This document shows positions 17,712 through 30,051 of a DNA stretch of 64,000 bases, piece by piece. Each line of letters starts with the position of its first letter. Position 1 is the first letter of the stretch. The position numbers and the translations under genes were made by a program. The DNA lies in NCBI RefSeq assembly GCF_003614885.1, contig NZ_QZMS01000007.1:124001-188000 (forward strand), written 5' to 3'. The notes under the pieces are model-generated. The model worked only from the letters and a program-made list of their open reading frames with translations. It made no database searches and was not told the origin of the DNA. The DNA is from Photobacterium salinisoli (lineage in GTDB: Bacteria; Pseudomonadota; Gammaproteobacteria; Enterobacterales; Vibrionaceae).

Positions 17712-19439
17712 TTAGCAGATGGTTTTTTCTGCGATAAATGTCTCTACGTGTGCTTCGATTTCAGCGGCAGTTGGAAGAGCAAGTGCTTGCTCGGCCATCA
17801 GCTTCACATCAGCAAAGTTACTGTTACGAATCACTTTTTTGATGCGTGGGATTGAAATCGCACTCATGCTGAACTCATCAAGGCCCATACCAAGCAATAG
17901 CAGGGTTGCACGATCATCACCAGCTAACTCACCACACATGCCAGTCCATTTACCTTCCTTGTGGGAAGCATCGATGACTTGCTTGATGACGGTTAACACT
18001 GCGGGTGACATTGGATTATATAGATGAGAAATCAGCTCGTTACCACGGTCAACAGCCAGAGTATACTGGGTTAAGTCGTTTGTACCAATGCTAAAGAAGT
18101 CGACTTCTTTGGCCAAATGGTGAGCTATTGCCGCTGCAGCCGGCGTTTCAACCATGACGCCAACTTCAATCTTGTCGTCGAAAGCAATACCTTCTTCACG
18201 GAGTTCTGCTTTGTAGGTTTCCATTTCGTTTTTCAGTTCACGAATCTCTTCGACAGAGATAATCATCGGGAACATGACACGCAGCTTGCCATGTGCAGAG
18301 GCACGCAGAATAGCACGCAGCTGAGCACGCAGGATTTCACGACGATCCAGGCTGATACGCACTGCGCGCCAACCCAGGAATGGATTCATTTCTTTTGGCA
18401 GATCCATGTACGGCAGATCTTTATCACCGCCGATATCCATGGTGCGGATGATCACTGACTGTCCATGCATGGCTTCTGCCACATCTTTATAGGCCTGGTA
18501 CTGTTCGTCTTCAGTCGGCAGTGAATCGCGGTCCATGAACAGGAATTCAGTACGGTACAGACCAACACCTTCACCGCCGTTACGGTTGACGCCTTCACAG
18601 TCTTTCACTGTACCTATGTTGCCGCACACTTCGACCTGCTGGCCATCCAGCGTAATTGCCGGCAAATCCTTCAGCTTCGCGAGCTCATCTTTTTCTGCCT
18701 GATACTCATCGCGAATAGCTTTGAACTTTGACATTTCGTCTGCTGTTGGATTAATAACAATTTGGTTATTAATAGCGTCCAACACTAACATGTCACCGTT
18801 TTTCACTTGTTTGGTGATGTCGTTAGTACCCACAATGGCAGGTAACTCGAGTGAACGAGCCATGATTGAGGTGTGAGACGTACGACCACCAATGTCGGTA
18901 GCAAAACCCAGCACGTATTTCAGATTGATTTGCGCCGTTTCAGAAGGCGTCAGATCGTTGGCCACCAGAATCACTTCTTCATTGATGGCGCTCAGATTGA
19001 CAATGTTGATACCCAATGCATTTTTCACCACACGGTTACCGATATCACGGATGTCGGTGGCACGCTCTTTCAGGTACTCATCATCCAGAGATTCCAGCGT
19101 GGTTGCCTGCTCTTCAATGATCGCGTGAATTGCATAGGCAGCACGTGCCTTGTTCTCTTTAATGAAGGCTATGATTTCCTCTTCAAGCTCTTCATCTTCA
19201 AGCAACATGATGTGGCCTTCAAAGATGGCTTCCTTCTCTTCGCCGAAGGTAATACGTGCTTTCTCTTTGATAACGTCGAGTTGCTCAGAAGATTTCTGAC
19301 GCGCATTGAAGAAGCACTCAATTTCTTTCTCGATTTGATCGGCAGAAATGGGTGACTTGTCGAGAGTAATCTCTTCTTCCTGCAGTAGCAGCGCTTTACC
19401 GAAAGCGATGCCAGGAGATGCCAGGATACCTGAAATCAT
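17712..19439 (-). CDS. ptsI: Enzyme I of the phosphotransferase system
   Basis: A 575-residue protein, full family length, that transfers phosphate from phosphoenolpyruvate to HPr. The phosphorylated His lies in [18 protein letters not shown]; the PEP-binding C-terminal domain shows [17 protein letters not shown], the [16 protein letters not shown] block and the catalytic Cys of GMCGELAGD. It is between ptsH (53 bp upstream) and crr. Confidence 0.97.
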   Translation of the reverse strand: MISGILASPGIAFGKALLLQEEEITLDKSPISADQIEKEIECFFNARQKSSEQLDVIKEKARITFGEEKEAIFEGHIMLLEDEELEEEIIAFIKENKARAAYAIHAIIEEQATTLESLDDEYLKERATDIRDIGNRVVKNALGINIVNLSAINEEVILVANDLTPSETAQINLKYVLGFATDIGGRTSHTSIMARSLELPAIVGTNDITKQVKNGDMLVLDAINNQIVINPTADEMSKFKAIRDEYQAEKDELAKLKDLPAITLDGQQVEVCGNIGTVKDCEGVNRNGGEGVGLYRTEFLFMDRDSLPTEDEQYQAYKDVAEAMHGQSVIIRTMDIGGDKDLPYMDLPKEMNPFLGWRAVRISLDRREILRAQLRAILRASAHGKLRVMFPMIISVEEIRELKNEMETYKAELREEGIAFDDKIEVGVMVETPAAAAIAHHLAKEVDFFSIGTNDLTQYTLAVDRGNELISHLYNPMSPAVLTVIKQVIDASHKEGKWTGMCGELAGDDRATLLLLGMGLDEFSMSAISIPRIKKVIRNSNFADVKLMAEQALALPTAAEIEAHVETFIAEKTIC

Positions 19440-19492
19440 AGCCTTACCTTAAATTTAACAAACAACTAGGGAAATTAATGTACTGCGGCCGA

Positions 19493-19750
19493 TTAGTGCA
19501 GCTGGTCCATCAGGGCAACCAGGTGATCAACAGCTTCCTGAGCTTGTGAACCTTCAGCAGAAATGGTGACCACAGTGCCTTTAACCAGGCCCAGTGTTTG
19601 CAGTTTGAACAGGCTTTTAGCGCTTGCGCTTTTACCATTAGAAGTCACAGTGATGTCAGCGTCAAAACCTTTGGCTTCTTTAACGAATTGCGCAGCAGGA
19701 CGAGTGTGTAGGCCGTTTTCTGCAGTGATCTCAACTTGCTTCTGATACAT
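19493..19750 (-). CDS. ptsH: HPr, phosphocarrier protein
   Basis: An 85-residue protein with the phosphorylated His15 ([12 protein letters not shown]) and the Ser-46 region ([17 protein letters not shown]). It shuttles phosphate from enzyme I to the sugar-specific EIIA domains. It is first in the ptsHI-crr operon; the promoter should lie in the 19751-20005 spacer. Confidence 0.97.
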   Translation of the reverse strand: MYQKQVEITAENGLHTRPAAQFVKEAKGFDADITVTSNGKSASAKSLFKLQTLGLVKGTVVTISAEGSQAQEAVDHLVALMDQLH

Positions 19751-20005
19751 TTTTCACCCCGATTCTTAATATCGTATTATGTAATAATCACGTAACTGAA
19801 AGTAAGCTTAATCCCTATAGCGAAAGCTTGCTAATTTAGGTTCTAATTCCACATTCACTTACATTGATTTAGTTTATCTCTGGAACCCATTCTAAGAGGT
19901 TTGTGACCCGGCAAACATCGACCAGGTCAATTTTCACTCTTTTATTTCGATGCTGAAAATAAAAGCGTGGTCGGATTTATATTAAAGCTAAGGTCAAAAA
20001 GCAAT
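19751..20005. other. ptsH upstream region
   Basis: About 255 bp of AT-rich sequence between the cysK terminator and ptsH, presumably with the pts promoter or promoters. By eye I found no convincing CRP site and no RNA gene. Confidence 0.4.
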
Positions 20006-20031
20006 AAAAAAGCCCCTATTGAGGGGCTTGA
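20006..20031 (-). terminator. Terminator of cysK
   Basis: On the minus strand the sequence reads AAGCCCC-TCAATA-GGGGCTT followed by TTTTTT, 38-60 bases after the cysK stop codon. Confidence 0.85.
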
Positions 20032-20068
20032 CTTTAACAAATGCTTATCAAAAATGGCAATTTTGTGA

Positions 20069-21037
20069 TCACTGTTGGGTTTCTTTTTCAGTAAAGATAC
20101 CAGCGAACAATGCCGATGAGAGATAGCGCTCACCTGAACTTGGTAGCACTACAACAATGTTTTTGCCGGCGAATTCCGGGCGATCAGCAAGGCGGTTTGC
20201 TGCAACCACTGCGGCACCGGAAGAGATACCAGCCAGAATGCCTTCTTCTTCCATCAGACGCTGGGCCATAGCTATCGCATCTTCCGAGCTGACACGCTCT
20301 ACTTCATCAATCAGAGACAAATCCAGGTTGCCAGGAATGAAGCCTGCACCGATACCCTGAATTTTGTGCGGAGCCGGTTTGATCTCTTCACCGTTCAATG
20401 CCTGAGTAATAACAGGAGACTCGCTTGGCTCAACGGCAACAGTGGTAATGGCTTTGCCTTTCTGCTGTTTGATAAAGCGGCTGACGCCTGTCAGAGTACC
20501 ACCGGTACCTACGCCAGAAACGAACACATCAATCTCGCCTTCGGTTGCATCCCAAATTTCCGGGCCTGTGGTCTTTTCGTGGATTTGCGGGTTAGCAGGG
20601 TTATCAAACTGCTGAAGCAGCAGGTATTTTTCCGGGTCAGAAGCGACAATTTCTTCTGCTTTTTCAATGGCACCTTTCATGCCTTTTGGTGCTTCAGTCA
20701 GAACCAGATTGGCGCCGAGTGCTTTGAGCAGTTTACGACGCTCCAGGCTCATACTCTCTGGCATGGTCAGAGTCAGTTTGTAACCGCGGGCAGCAGCAAC
20801 AAAGGCAAGGGCAATACCTGTGTTTCCACTGGTAGGCTCAACCAGCTCTATACCCTGTTTCAGCACGCCACGTTTCTCCGCATCCCAAATCATGTTGGCA
20901 CCGATGCGGCATTTAACGCTGAAACTTGGGTTGCGTGATTCAATTTTTGCCAGAACATTGCCTTTGCTGACACGGTTCAGGCGTACCAGTGGGGTATTAC
21001 CAATTGTCAGAGAATTATCTTCGTAAATCTTACTCAT
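20069..21037 (-). CDS. cysK: CysK, cysteine synthase A
   Basis: O-acetylserine sulfhydrylase, 322 residues, PLP-dependent; makes cysteine from O-acetylserine and sulfide. The PLP lysine is Lys42 ([11 protein letters not shown]), the substrate loop is PTSGNTG, and the phosphate-binding loop is [10 protein letters not shown]; the C-terminus carries the [10 protein letters not shown] segment. The start at 21037 (MSKIYEDNS) fits the family; 22 upstream in-frame residues were not included. The sulfate transporter gene cysZ lies upstream in the same orientation. Confidence 0.96.
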   Translation of the reverse strand: MSKIYEDNSLTIGNTPLVRLNRVSKGNVLAKIESRNPSFSVKCRIGANMIWDAEKRGVLKQGIELVEPTSGNTGIALAFVAAARGYKLTLTMPESMSLERRKLLKALGANLVLTEAPKGMKGAIEKAEEIVASDPEKYLLLQQFDNPANPQIHEKTTGPEIWDATEGEIDVFVSGVGTGGTLTGVSRFIKQQKGKAITTVAVEPSESPVITQALNGEEIKPAPHKIQGIGAGFIPGNLDLSLIDEVERVSSEDAIAMAQRLMEEEGILAGISSGAAVVAANRLADRPEFAGKNIVVVLPSSGERYLSSALFAGIFTEKETQQ

Positions 21038-21229
21038 GCTTGTCGTTCCTTGGTGACACGTTATCAACAAATGATAGTCAAAGCATAATCGCTGACCACG
21101 CATTGGAAAGGAATTTATTGTTATATCTTAGAGTTATAAGAAAAGGTGTGAACTGTGCCGCTTTATTATTCCTTATGAGTAACATGAAGTGATACTGAGA
21201 GCATATTGAACCGAGAAAAAGTCGAGAGA

Positions 21230-21252
21230 AGAGAGGAGCAAAGCTCCTCTCT
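21230..21252 (-). terminator. Hairpin after cysZ
   Basis: Perfect 10-bp stem AGAGAGGAGC / GCTCCTCTCT with a 3-base loop, 9 bases past the cysZ stop on the minus strand. The T-run is only loose (further downstream), so termination strength is uncertain. Confidence 0.6.
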
Positions 21253-21260
21253 GGCGTGGC

Positions 21261-22028
21261 TTACTGGCGACGAGTAAGCATGGGGTGCCGGTAATGATCA
21301 ACCCACATTGCTGTTGCGCCGCAAACGGCGACAGGCATGACAAACAGGTTCAGAATCGGTGTCATGGTACACAGCATAACGAGGCTGCCGAAGCTGAGTG
21401 ATTTACCGCGACGTTCTTTAAGCGCATCACGCATGGTATTGAAGGGGATCTTGTGATTGTCGAAAGGGTAATCGACATACTGAATTGTCATCATCCAGGC
21501 ACTGAACAGAAACCACAGTACCGGGCCTAGTGTTTGTCCCACTGCAGGAATCCATAGCAGTATCAGTAAGCCCAGGGCTTTGGGCAGGTAATATTTCAGT
21601 TTGACCCACTCACGGTGCAGGATACGGGGGAGATCTTTGATGATAGCGGTTATGCCGGCATCAGGCGGCGCTTCCCCAGTCAGCTTGGCTTCCAGGTGTT
21701 CAGCTAACAGTCCGTTAAACGGCGCGGCTACCCAATTGGCTATCGTACTGAAAAAATAGGACAGTATGACAAGCAATGCGATGGCTAATAAAGGCCACAA
21801 CAGATAAGACAGCCAATCCAGCCAACCGGGCAGGCTGGATAGCCAGCCGTTAATCCAGTCATCCAATTGAGTCAGTGTGTATCCGAATGCAGCACCAAAA
21901 AGCAGGATATTGATTAATAAAGGGATGATCACAAAACGACGTGTGCCTGGCTGCATCGCCAGAGAAACGCCGCGAAAAAAATAACCAGCCCCGCCAATCG
22001 GGGTGGTGTTATATGTCGCTTTAGACAT
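21261..22028 (-). CDS. cysZ: CysZ, sulfate transport protein
   Basis: A 255-residue inner-membrane protein with about four long hydrophobic segments (about residues 30-52, 70-92, 145-170 and 205-225) and the conserved [21 protein letters not shown] opening region (positions 11-31). CysZ mediates sulfate uptake for cysteine synthesis. Start at 22028 (MSKATYNTT) with a GGAG-type site upstream; 26 in-frame residues further out look non-coding. Placed upstream of cysK on the same strand, and divergent from zipA, the common gammaproteobacterial order. Confidence 0.92.
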   Translation of the reverse strand: MSKATYNTTPIGGAGYFFRGVSLAMQPGTRRFVIIPLLINILLFGAAFGYTLTQLDDWINGWLSSLPGWLDWLSYLLWPLLAIALLVILSYFFSTIANWVAAPFNGLLAEHLEAKLTGEAPPDAGITAIIKDLPRILHREWVKLKYYLPKALGLLILLWIPAVGQTLGPVLWFLFSAWMMTIQYVDYPFDNHKIPFNTMRDALKERRGKSLSFGSLVMLCTMTPILNLFVMPVAVCGATAMWVDHYRHPMLTRRQ

Positions 22029-22408
22029 CGTTGGTCTCCTACTGGATTTCCTGTTGCAATGCCAATCTAAGGCGTCAGGATATGGATGCAGGCATAGTAA
22101 CGGCATCTATAACTACTAATCAATTGGGGTGCATAGTCTCTTAAGTCAATTTTGCCAGCAGTTTGGCGGAAAATTGTGCTCAAATGCACTATATGACATC
22201 AATCACAACATTGAACTTCTCTTTCGGATTTGAGTTTTGATACATTAAGGATAATACCTTCATGAGATAGGCTGTTTAGTTCAACAAAAAATCTCAGGTG
22301 TGACTCGCTAAGTTGGTCTGCGTCTGAACAGCAATCATATTCAGACTGAATGGATTCACTGCTTCAGGCCGTCTTTGTCAGGTAAACAAGTTATTCAGAG
22401 TATTCATA
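22029..22408. other. cysZ-zipA divergent spacer
   Basis: A 380-bp spacer that must hold the cysZ and zipA promoters. I saw no RNA gene, repeat or clear operator in it. Confidence 0.4.
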
Positions 22409-23512
22409 ATGCAGGAATTGCGTCTGGTTCTAATTATTGTGGGAGTGCTGGCTATTTCAGCGCTTCTGTTGCACGGATTGTGGTCAAGCCGGAAGGACAA
22501 ACCCGCCAAGTTCGGCGAGAAGCCCATTGGCCGATTGGCTGAGGGAAAGGAAAAAGATAATGAAGGCTTTGATCAGGATGGCATAGGCTCGGTCAGAGTT
22601 GTTGCCGGGAGCCCGGTTCCTGAAGGGGCGGTAAAGCGCACAGAGCGAAAAGAGCCAGAGCTGCATTTCGGTGACGAACTGGCGATTGATCCCCTGTTCA
22701 GTGCTGCCGCCGAGCCTGATGATCAAGAACGCAAGCCTGCCACGTCCAATTTGGCGGTTGAGATGGAAGCTCATCCGGCAACGCCAACCGAACAGCCAAG
22801 GGAAACGGTTCAGGAATCAGCTCAAGAGTCGACCCAAGCCTTGGTACAGGCATCGGTACCGACGAGAGAGCCAGAACCGGAATCCGTCTGGCAGTCAATA
22901 CCGGAAACCATTGAAGAACATGCGCCAGTTCAGGCTTCGGAGCCGTCATTAACTGTGTCGGGTGAGGCTTCAGACTCAGGCTCAGATTCTGCACCGGAAC
23001 AGGCGTCATTTGCTGCCGAGCAAGAAGAAGTGCTTTCACAGCAGTCAGTCGCAGAAGCTGATATAGCCGTAGCGCAAAAGGTGCAGGTTGAAGAGCAGCC
23101 ACCTGAACCTGATTTTCTGGTTCTCAATGTGCATGCCCGTGGTGGTGAAATGCTGATGGGTGTGAAGTTGTTCCAGTGTCTGGAACGGCATCATCTGATT
23201 TATGGCGAAAATTCTGTCTATCATCGTCATGCTGATCTGGCAGGCACTGAGCCTGTGCTCTTTACTGTTGCTAACATGGTCAGCCCAGGTTACTTCCCTC
23301 AAGATCACCTGGAAGAATTTGCAACTCCTGGCATCGCTTTTTATCTGATGCTTCCGTGCCACGGCCGTGCAGATGACAATTTCAATCTGATGCTGCAAAC
23401 CGTACAGCGCATTGCCGATGAGATGGGCGCTGATATTTTGGATCACGAGCGTAACTTGATTACGCCGCAGCGCTTGAAAGGTTACCGGGAAAAAGCGAAA
23501 AAATACCTGTAA
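22409..23512 (+). CDS. zipA: ZipA, cell-division protein anchoring FtsZ
   Basis: A 367-residue protein: N-terminal membrane anchor with no cleavage site (residues 4-25, LRLVLIIVGVLAISALLLHG), a charged stretch, a long Pro/Gln/Glu/Ser-rich linker (about 110-235) and a globular C-terminal FtsZ-binding domain (about 236-367, starting DFLVLNVHARGGEMLMG). It links FtsZ to the inner membrane at the septum. It is upstream of ligA, as in other gammaproteobacteria. Confidence 0.95.
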   Translation: MQELRLVLIIVGVLAISALLLHGLWSSRKDKPAKFGEKPIGRLAEGKEKDNEGFDQDGIGSVRVVAGSPVPEGAVKRTERKEPELHFGDELAIDPLFSAAAEPDDQERKPATSNLAVEMEAHPATPTEQPRETVQESAQESTQALVQASVPTREPEPESVWQSIPETIEEHAPVQASEPSLTVSGEASDSGSDSAPEQASFAAEQEEVLSQQSVAEADIAVAQKVQVEEQPPEPDFLVLNVHARGGEMLMGVKLFQCLERHHLIYGENSVYHRHADLAGTEPVLFTVANMVSPGYFPQDHLEEFATPGIAFYLMLPCHGRADDNFNLMLQTVQRIADEMGADILDHERNLITPQRLKGYREKAKKYL

Positions 23513-23549
23513 CCGATTGGCGTGAATATTGCCCAGATTTTATGAATAA

Positions 23550-23580
23550 CAGGGCCCCGGTTAGGGGCCCTGTGTTTTAG
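23550..23580 (+). terminator. Terminator after zipA
   Basis: Stem CAGGGCCCC / GGGGCCCTG with a 5-base loop, followed by TGTTTTAG, 38 bases after the zipA stop. Confidence 0.75.
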
Positions 23581-23695
23581 TGCTCAGGAAACGGCAATAT
23601 GACTAAGAAGGCTGAGTGATGGCCCATTGTCCCCGGGTGCTAACGTCACTGACAATGCCGTCCTGATACCCGCTAGTGATAGCGATAAGAATTGA

Positions 23696-25723
<2,028 letters not shown>

Positions 25724-25751
25724 TTGTTTATTTAAGTTGTGAAAATAGATG

Positions 25752-25785
25752 AAAGCCTGTCTGACAAAGACAGGCTTTTTATTTA
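25752..25785 (+). terminator. Terminator of ligA
   Basis: Eleven-bp stem AAAGCCTGTCT / AGACAGGCTTT, 5-base loop, then T-rich sequence, 29 bases after the stop. Confidence 0.88.
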
Positions 25786-26290
25786 TTGATCGGGTGAATG
25801 ACTTTTTTCGAATCATGTTTTTTATGATCGGTTGAAAGGCGTTTTAATAGCCATTTCAAGATGAAATAATGGAAATGAAATAAAAATGGCATAAGAAGTA
25901 AGATCTTACATTTATATGAAACACTTGTTGAAACATGCAAAAAACTACTACCAAGCTCTCATTAATGAGATGGTTGTTTTTATAACTTTTTGTTTTACAA
26001 GTGTTTATTTTTGATTTTATTACTGTTATTACAGTTTCATGACTAGGATCACTGTTACCGGATAAATTTGCGCTGAATCATATTTTTTTAACGACAAATT
26101 AACTTCTGATTGATGTTTTGCGCTGCGAAAGTAGTCTTAGCTGTGAACTTATAAAGTTCTCAACCAAACAAAAATATGGAAATGCAAACTCACTACAAGT
26201 TTGACTGACATATTGGGGAGAATCACCTGACGTCAACGGCGGCCAACCATTTTGACGCAGGTATACAGCTAGTTTTTTAGGAGTTTTTCC
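25786..26290. other. Porin upstream region and leader
   Basis: About 500 bp of strongly AT-rich non-coding DNA before the porin gene, with a tandem TGAAACACTTGT / TGAAACATGC-like repeat near 25917-25938 and a bulged hairpin at 26225-26262 in the probable 5' UTR. Porin promoters in this family are controlled by ToxR or OmpR-like factors; no exact site could be assigned. Confidence 0.5.
26225..26262 (+). promoter_or_regulatory. 5'-UTR hairpin of the porin gene
   Basis: ACCTGACGTCAA pairs with TTGACGCAGGT through 11 bp and one bulged A around a 15-base loop. It ends 16 bases before the AGGAG ribosome site at 26279. It may protect the mRNA or serve as a regulatory target. Confidence 0.5.
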
Positions 26291-27421
26291 ATGGAAAATG
26301 TGTTCAAGCGTTCGGTATTAGGAATTGCGGTTGCAGCCGCTGCAACTATGGCTGCATCAGCACAAGCAGCACCAGCAACAGATTCTGTTGATCTTTACGG
26401 TCAGGTTGCTGTCTCTGTCTGGCAATTCGGCGAAGATAAAATCGGTGGTGGCGACGCACCACTGAATGTAGAAAATGAATCCCGTTTCGGTCTGCGCGGC
26501 TCTAAAGATCTGGCTCGCGGTCCAAACCTGATCTGGCAGCTGGAAGGCGGTAACGTTGGCGATGCCGGCGGCAATTCCGGTCTGGGTGTGCGTGATACTT
26601 TCGTGGGTGTGAGCTTTGATGACGGCGGCAAAGTGCGTCTGGGTCGTATGCTGACGCCTCTGTATGAAATGATTGACTGGCCTTACTCTGGCCAGCGTGC
26701 CGGCGCTATCTTTGACTGGGGCGGTGATGTACTAGGTGGTGCTCGATACGATCGTCAATCAAACATGGTGCGTTATGACTCGGGTAACTACAGCGGCTTC
26801 ACTTTCAACCTGGCTGCTGGTCGTGGTACCGAGTCTGATAAAGACTCTAATTTCTACGGTATCGGTGCACATTACTCAACGGGTATGATCACACTGCACG
26901 CAGGTTATGAGCTGGGTCAAGATCGTAACGTCAGTGCTCTGAGCGATTTCTACAATACTTTCCTTGCACAGCAACCTGGTAACCCAGCTACCTTTACAGA
27001 TATTGAAGGATCGCTGAAATCTGACACAGATGCATATCTTGTTGGTTTCGAATTGAACCTGGGTGACTTTGGTCTGTATGGTGCATTCAAATCTGAAGCA
27101 GCCGATTACACCGACGGTACAATCTCTGTTGACGGTACTTCTGTCAATGTAGCTGGTAACGATATGGATCAGGACAGCTATTCGATTGGCGCGGTTTACA
27201 GTGGTGTAGCAAACTGGCAATTTAAGGCGAACTATGCCGCTAACCTGGCTGCAGACGTGAACGGAAATGAAGTTACCGGTAGTGAAGACTACATCGTATC
27301 TGCTCAGGCACTGTACTTCCTGGATGATTCTGCCCTGACGTATGTTCGTCCATACATGATCTCGAAAAACGACTCAGACGCTGAGTTCGGTTGGGGATGG
27401 GGAGTAGAATACTACTTCTAA
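26291..27421 (+). CDS. Outer-membrane general porin (OmpU/OmpC-like)
   Basis: A 376-residue trimeric beta-barrel porin. Signal peptide with cleavage after AQA about residue 26, mature start APATDSVDLYGQVAVSVW, the typical PEFGG-like loop-3 region with acidic residues, and the C-terminal aromatic EYYF required for BAM insertion. Codons are strongly biased to the frequent set (CGT, GGT, AAC, CTG), consistent with very high expression. Flanked by a long leader and two downstream hairpins. Exact orthology to OmpU, OmpH or OmpL cannot be decided by eye. Confidence 0.9.
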   Translation: MENVFKRSVLGIAVAAAATMAASAQAAPATDSVDLYGQVAVSVWQFGEDKIGGGDAPLNVENESRFGLRGSKDLARGPNLIWQLEGGNVGDAGGNSGLGVRDTFVGVSFDDGGKVRLGRMLTPLYEMIDWPYSGQRAGAIFDWGGDVLGGARYDRQSNMVRYDSGNYSGFTFNLAAGRGTESDKDSNFYGIGAHYSTGMITLHAGYELGQDRNVSALSDFYNTFLAQQPGNPATFTDIEGSLKSDTDAYLVGFELNLGDFGLYGAFKSEAADYTDGTISVDGTSVNVAGNDMDQDSYSIGAVYSGVANWQFKANYAANLAADVNGNEVTGSEDYIVSAQALYFLDDSALTYVRPYMISKNDSDAEFGWGWGVEYYF

Positions 27422-27448
27422 TTGCTCAACTGCTACTGCCTTATTTCA

Positions 27449-27478
27449 TTTTGGCCGGCCTTGATGGCCGGTCCTTTT
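27449..27478 (+). terminator. First hairpin after the porin gene
   Basis: CCGGCC / GGCCGG with a 5-base loop followed by TCCTTTTA; a modest terminator 30 bases past the stop. Confidence 0.6.
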
Positions 27479-27554
27479 ACTTAGCCTGATTGAGCAATCA
27501 TGATGAAGCTAAGCCGTGTTAAGGCAAGCAATGTCAGCGTTGGACTGGGATTTC

Positions 27555-27583
27555 AAAAGCACCTTTAAAGGTGCTTTTTTTAT
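27555..27583 (+). terminator. Second terminator after the porin gene
   Basis: AAAAGCACCTTT / AAAGGTGCTTTT, a perfect 24-base palindrome followed by more T residues, 134 bases after the porin stop. The 76 bases between the two hairpins hold no open frame of note. Confidence 0.75.
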
Positions 27584-27595
27584 GGCTGATACAAA

Positions 27596-27617
27596 ACCAC
27601 CGCCAATGGCGGTGGTG
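27596..27617 (-). terminator. Terminator of the DUF2057 gene
   Basis: On the minus strand ACCACCGCCA-T-TGGCGGTGGT is followed by TTTTGT, 30 bases past the stop of the convergent gene. Confidence 0.7.
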
Positions 27618-27646
27618 ATTGTTCTCTCAGTTTCAGCTAATCAGGC

Positions 27647-28285
27647 TTATTTATCCATGTTGCTGATTGCCCAGCTCAGGAAGGCTTTTCTGCTCTCCGG
27701 GCTGGCTTGCTCGAACCAGTATTTGAGCATGTTATCGGCATCGGGGTGGCTTGGTGCTTGTGCAGTCTTGGTTGTTACTGCTTGTGACTGTGGCACATTG
27801 CGTAACGAAGCGACACTCTGGGTTTGGTTGTACTCTTTGGTCAATGTGACGTAATTCGGTGAAATATCAAAACCAACAGACAGCGTATCCGACTTAACAT
27901 CAATAGGCTTGCCATTGTCGAGCAAGTCGAAGCTTGGTGATTTATCATATTGCTGGCCTTGTGCCAGGGTATCAATGCGGGGCACATCCAGCTTCAATGT
28001 TGTATCGCTGGCTTCAAAAAGTGCAACAATAGGGACTGAGTCGTATTTTGTCTTCAGACTGCCTGATTCCATGACAATTTTCCCAATGCGGAAAACGACC
28101 TGATTTTGTCCGTCAGGTAGCTCAAGAACCGGTTGATGATTAAAGCCAAGTGAGGAATAACCGGCATCCTGGCCATTGACTACCAGAAGATGGACACCTT
28201 TCGGCAGTTCTACATTTACCTGCGCCATTGACGGGGAAGCTAAAGCCAACAGCGCAGACGACAGGAGTAACTTTTTCAGTTTCAT
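27647..28285 (-). CDS. DUF2057 family exported protein (YccT-like)
   Basis: A 212-residue periplasmic protein with a signal peptide (MKLKKLLLSSALLALASPSMA, cleavage after residue 21) and a mature N-terminus VNVELPKGVHLLVVNGQD typical of DUF2057. The last about 45 residues form a separate polar then amphipathic tail. Function is unknown. The start at 28285 was chosen for the signal peptide; 24 upstream in-frame residues are not coding-like. It is divergent from gltX. Confidence 0.85.
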   Translation of the reverse strand: MKLKKLLLSSALLALASPSMAQVNVELPKGVHLLVVNGQDAGYSSLGFNHQPVLELPDGQNQVVFRIGKIVMESGSLKTKYDSVPIVALFEASDTTLKLDVPRIDTLAQGQQYDKSPSFDLLDNGKPIDVKSDTLSVGFDISPNYVTLTKEYNQTQSVASLRNVPQSQAVTTKTAQAPSHPDADNMLKYWFEQASPESRKAFLSWAISNMDK

Positions 28286-28458
28286 TAGGGATATTCCTCT
28301 AGCGCTAAGGGTATTCTGAATAAGGTTTATCAAAATACAGTTTACTGAGGCTGTCACAGGGGTAAAGCAGTAAAACCGGCAAACTTGTATAATCTGATGC
28401 TGGTCACTCTCGCCGCGCTCAATTGCAGCGGGTTTTCATCTCTTGCCTGAATAGCAGG

Positions 28459-28486
28459 TTGAGGATTGGCGTGTCAGTGGTAGAAT
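28459..28486 (+). promoter_or_regulatory. Candidate sigma70 promoter of gltX
   Basis: TTGAGG at 28459-28464, 16-bp spacer, TAGAAT at 28481-28486 with an extended -10 TGG. A second -10-like TATAAT stands at 28388-28393 without a good -35. Confidence 0.5.
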
Positions 28487-28537
28487 GCCGCTATTGCTCA
28501 CTTATCGTTTGAATCATTTTTGATTGAAGGTCTTTTC

Positions 28538-29962
28538 ATGACGGTTAAAACTCGTTTTGCTCCAAGTCCAACAGGCTTCCTCCATGTCGGTGGTGCCCGT
28601 ACGGCACTGTATTCCTGGTTATACGCTAAACACACCGGTGGCGAATTTGTACTTCGTATTGAAGATACCGATATTGAACGTTCCACCCAGGAAGCGATTG
28701 ATGCGATCATGGAAGGTATGGAGTGGCTGGGCCTGAACTGGGATGAAGGTCCCTATTATCAAACCAAGCGTTTTGACCGTTATAACCAGCTGGTTGATCA
28801 ACTGCTGGCTGAAGATAAAGCGTATAAGTGCTATTGCTCAAAAGAACTGCTGGATGAAATTCGTGAAGAGCAAATGGCTGCTGGCCTGAAGCCCCGTTAC
28901 GATGCCAATCATCCTCGCATTATTGCTGCCAATGCGGCAGCAACTGAAGATTCCCCGTTTGTGATCCGTTTTCGTAATCCGAAAGAAGGCAGTGTTGCTT
29001 TTGATGATCATATCCGTGGTCGTATTGAAATCAGTAACAGTGAATTAGATGACCTGATCATCCGTCGTACTGACGGCAGCCCGACCTATAATTTCTGCGT
29101 TGTGGTTGATGACTGGGATATGGAAATTACGCACGTGGTGCGTGGCGAAGACCATATCAACAATACGCCTCGTCAGATCAACATCTACAAAGCCTTAGGT
29201 GCACCTGTCCCTGAGTTTGCCCATTGCGCAATGATCCTGGGTGATGATGGTGCCAAACTGTCTAAACGTCATGGGGCGGTAAGCGTGATGCAATACCGTG
29301 ATGACGGTTACCTGCCGGAAGCGCTACTGAATTATCTGGTTCGACTGGGATGGTCGCACGGCGATCAGGAAATTTTCTCGCAAGAAGAAATGATTGAATT
29401 CTTCAGCCTGGATGACATCAGCAAATCTGCATCTGCATTTAACACAGACAAACTTCGCTGGCTGAACAATCATTACATCAAAACCTGCGAGCCTGAGTAT
29501 GTGGCGAAACATCTGCAATGGCACCTGGACCACCAGGGCATTGATACCAGCAACGGTCCTGCTGTTACTGAGGTGATTAAACTGCTGGCAGAGCGCTGTG
29601 ATACTTTGGTGGAGCTTGCAGACCAGTCTCGTTATTTCTATCAGGACTTTTCCGCATTTGATGAAGCAGCAGCGAAAAAGCACTTGCGCCCTGTGGCGAA
29701 AGAAGCCCTGGAGCTGGCAAAAGCCAAAGCAGGGGCGCTGGACAGCTGGAATACTGAAGCATTGCACCAGCTGATTCAGCAAACCTGTGAGGAGCTGGAT
29801 CTGGGTATGGGCAAGGTCGGCATGCCACTGCGTGTCGCCGTAACGGGACAGGGGCAATCACCATCAGTGGATGCTGTAATGAATCTGATCGGTAAAGAGC
29901 GCGTAGTTTCACGTATTCAAATGGCTCTGGACTTCATCGCTCAGCGCGAAGCGAATGCGTAA
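28538..29962 (+). CDS. gltX: Glutamyl-tRNA synthetase
   Basis: A 474-residue class I aminoacyl-tRNA synthetase charging tRNA-Glu. HIGH-type motif in [21 protein letters not shown]-type motif KLSKRHG, the CYCSKEL cysteine pair region and the glutamate-specific RIEDTD element are all intact. The start at 28538 ([13 protein letters not shown]) fits the family; a TTG six codons upstream was rejected. Monocistronic, with its own terminator. Confidence 0.97.
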   Translation: MTVKTRFAPSPTGFLHVGGARTALYSWLYAKHTGGEFVLRIEDTDIERSTQEAIDAIMEGMEWLGLNWDEGPYYQTKRFDRYNQLVDQLLAEDKAYKCYCSKELLDEIREEQMAAGLKPRYDANHPRIIAANAAATEDSPFVIRFRNPKEGSVAFDDHIRGRIEISNSELDDLIIRRTDGSPTYNFCVVVDDWDMEITHVVRGEDHINNTPRQINIYKALGAPVPEFAHCAMILGDDGAKLSKRHGAVSVMQYRDDGYLPEALLNYLVRLGWSHGDQEIFSQEEMIEFFSLDDISKSASAFNTDKLRWLNNHYIKTCEPEYVAKHLQWHLDHQGIDTSNGPAVTEVIKLLAERCDTLVELADQSRYFYQDFSAFDEAAAKKHLRPVAKEALELAKAKAGALDSWNTEALHQLIQQTCEELDLGMGKVGMPLRVAVTGQGQSPSVDAVMNLIGKERVVSRIQMALDFIAQREANA

Positions 29963-30010
29963 CCGGTACTGTCATTGAGTGGCTGAGTGCTGATAACGAT
30001 CTTCAGATGA

Positions 30011-30037
30011 AAAGCGGAGGCCTGTGCCTCCGCTTTT
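30011..30037 (+). terminator. Terminator of gltX
   Basis: Eleven-bp stem AAAGCGGAGGC / GCCTCCGCTTT, 4-base loop, then TT; 49 bases past the stop. Confidence 0.88.
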
Positions 30038-30051
30038 TCTTGGGTGGAGTG

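Noticed and set aside
19751..20005. CRP site before ptsH
   Set aside because: Only a TCACA-like half was visible; no TGTGA partner at 6-bp spacing.
19942..20133. 63-residue minus-strand frame overlapping the end of cysK
   Set aside because: It runs through the cysK terminator and the cysK C-terminus in another frame, with no ribosome site or protein-like pattern.
25917..25938. ToxR boxes before the porin
   Set aside because: A TGAAA repeat is present but with 7-bp spacing rather than the 5 bp of the described ToxR motif, and it is far from the start codon.
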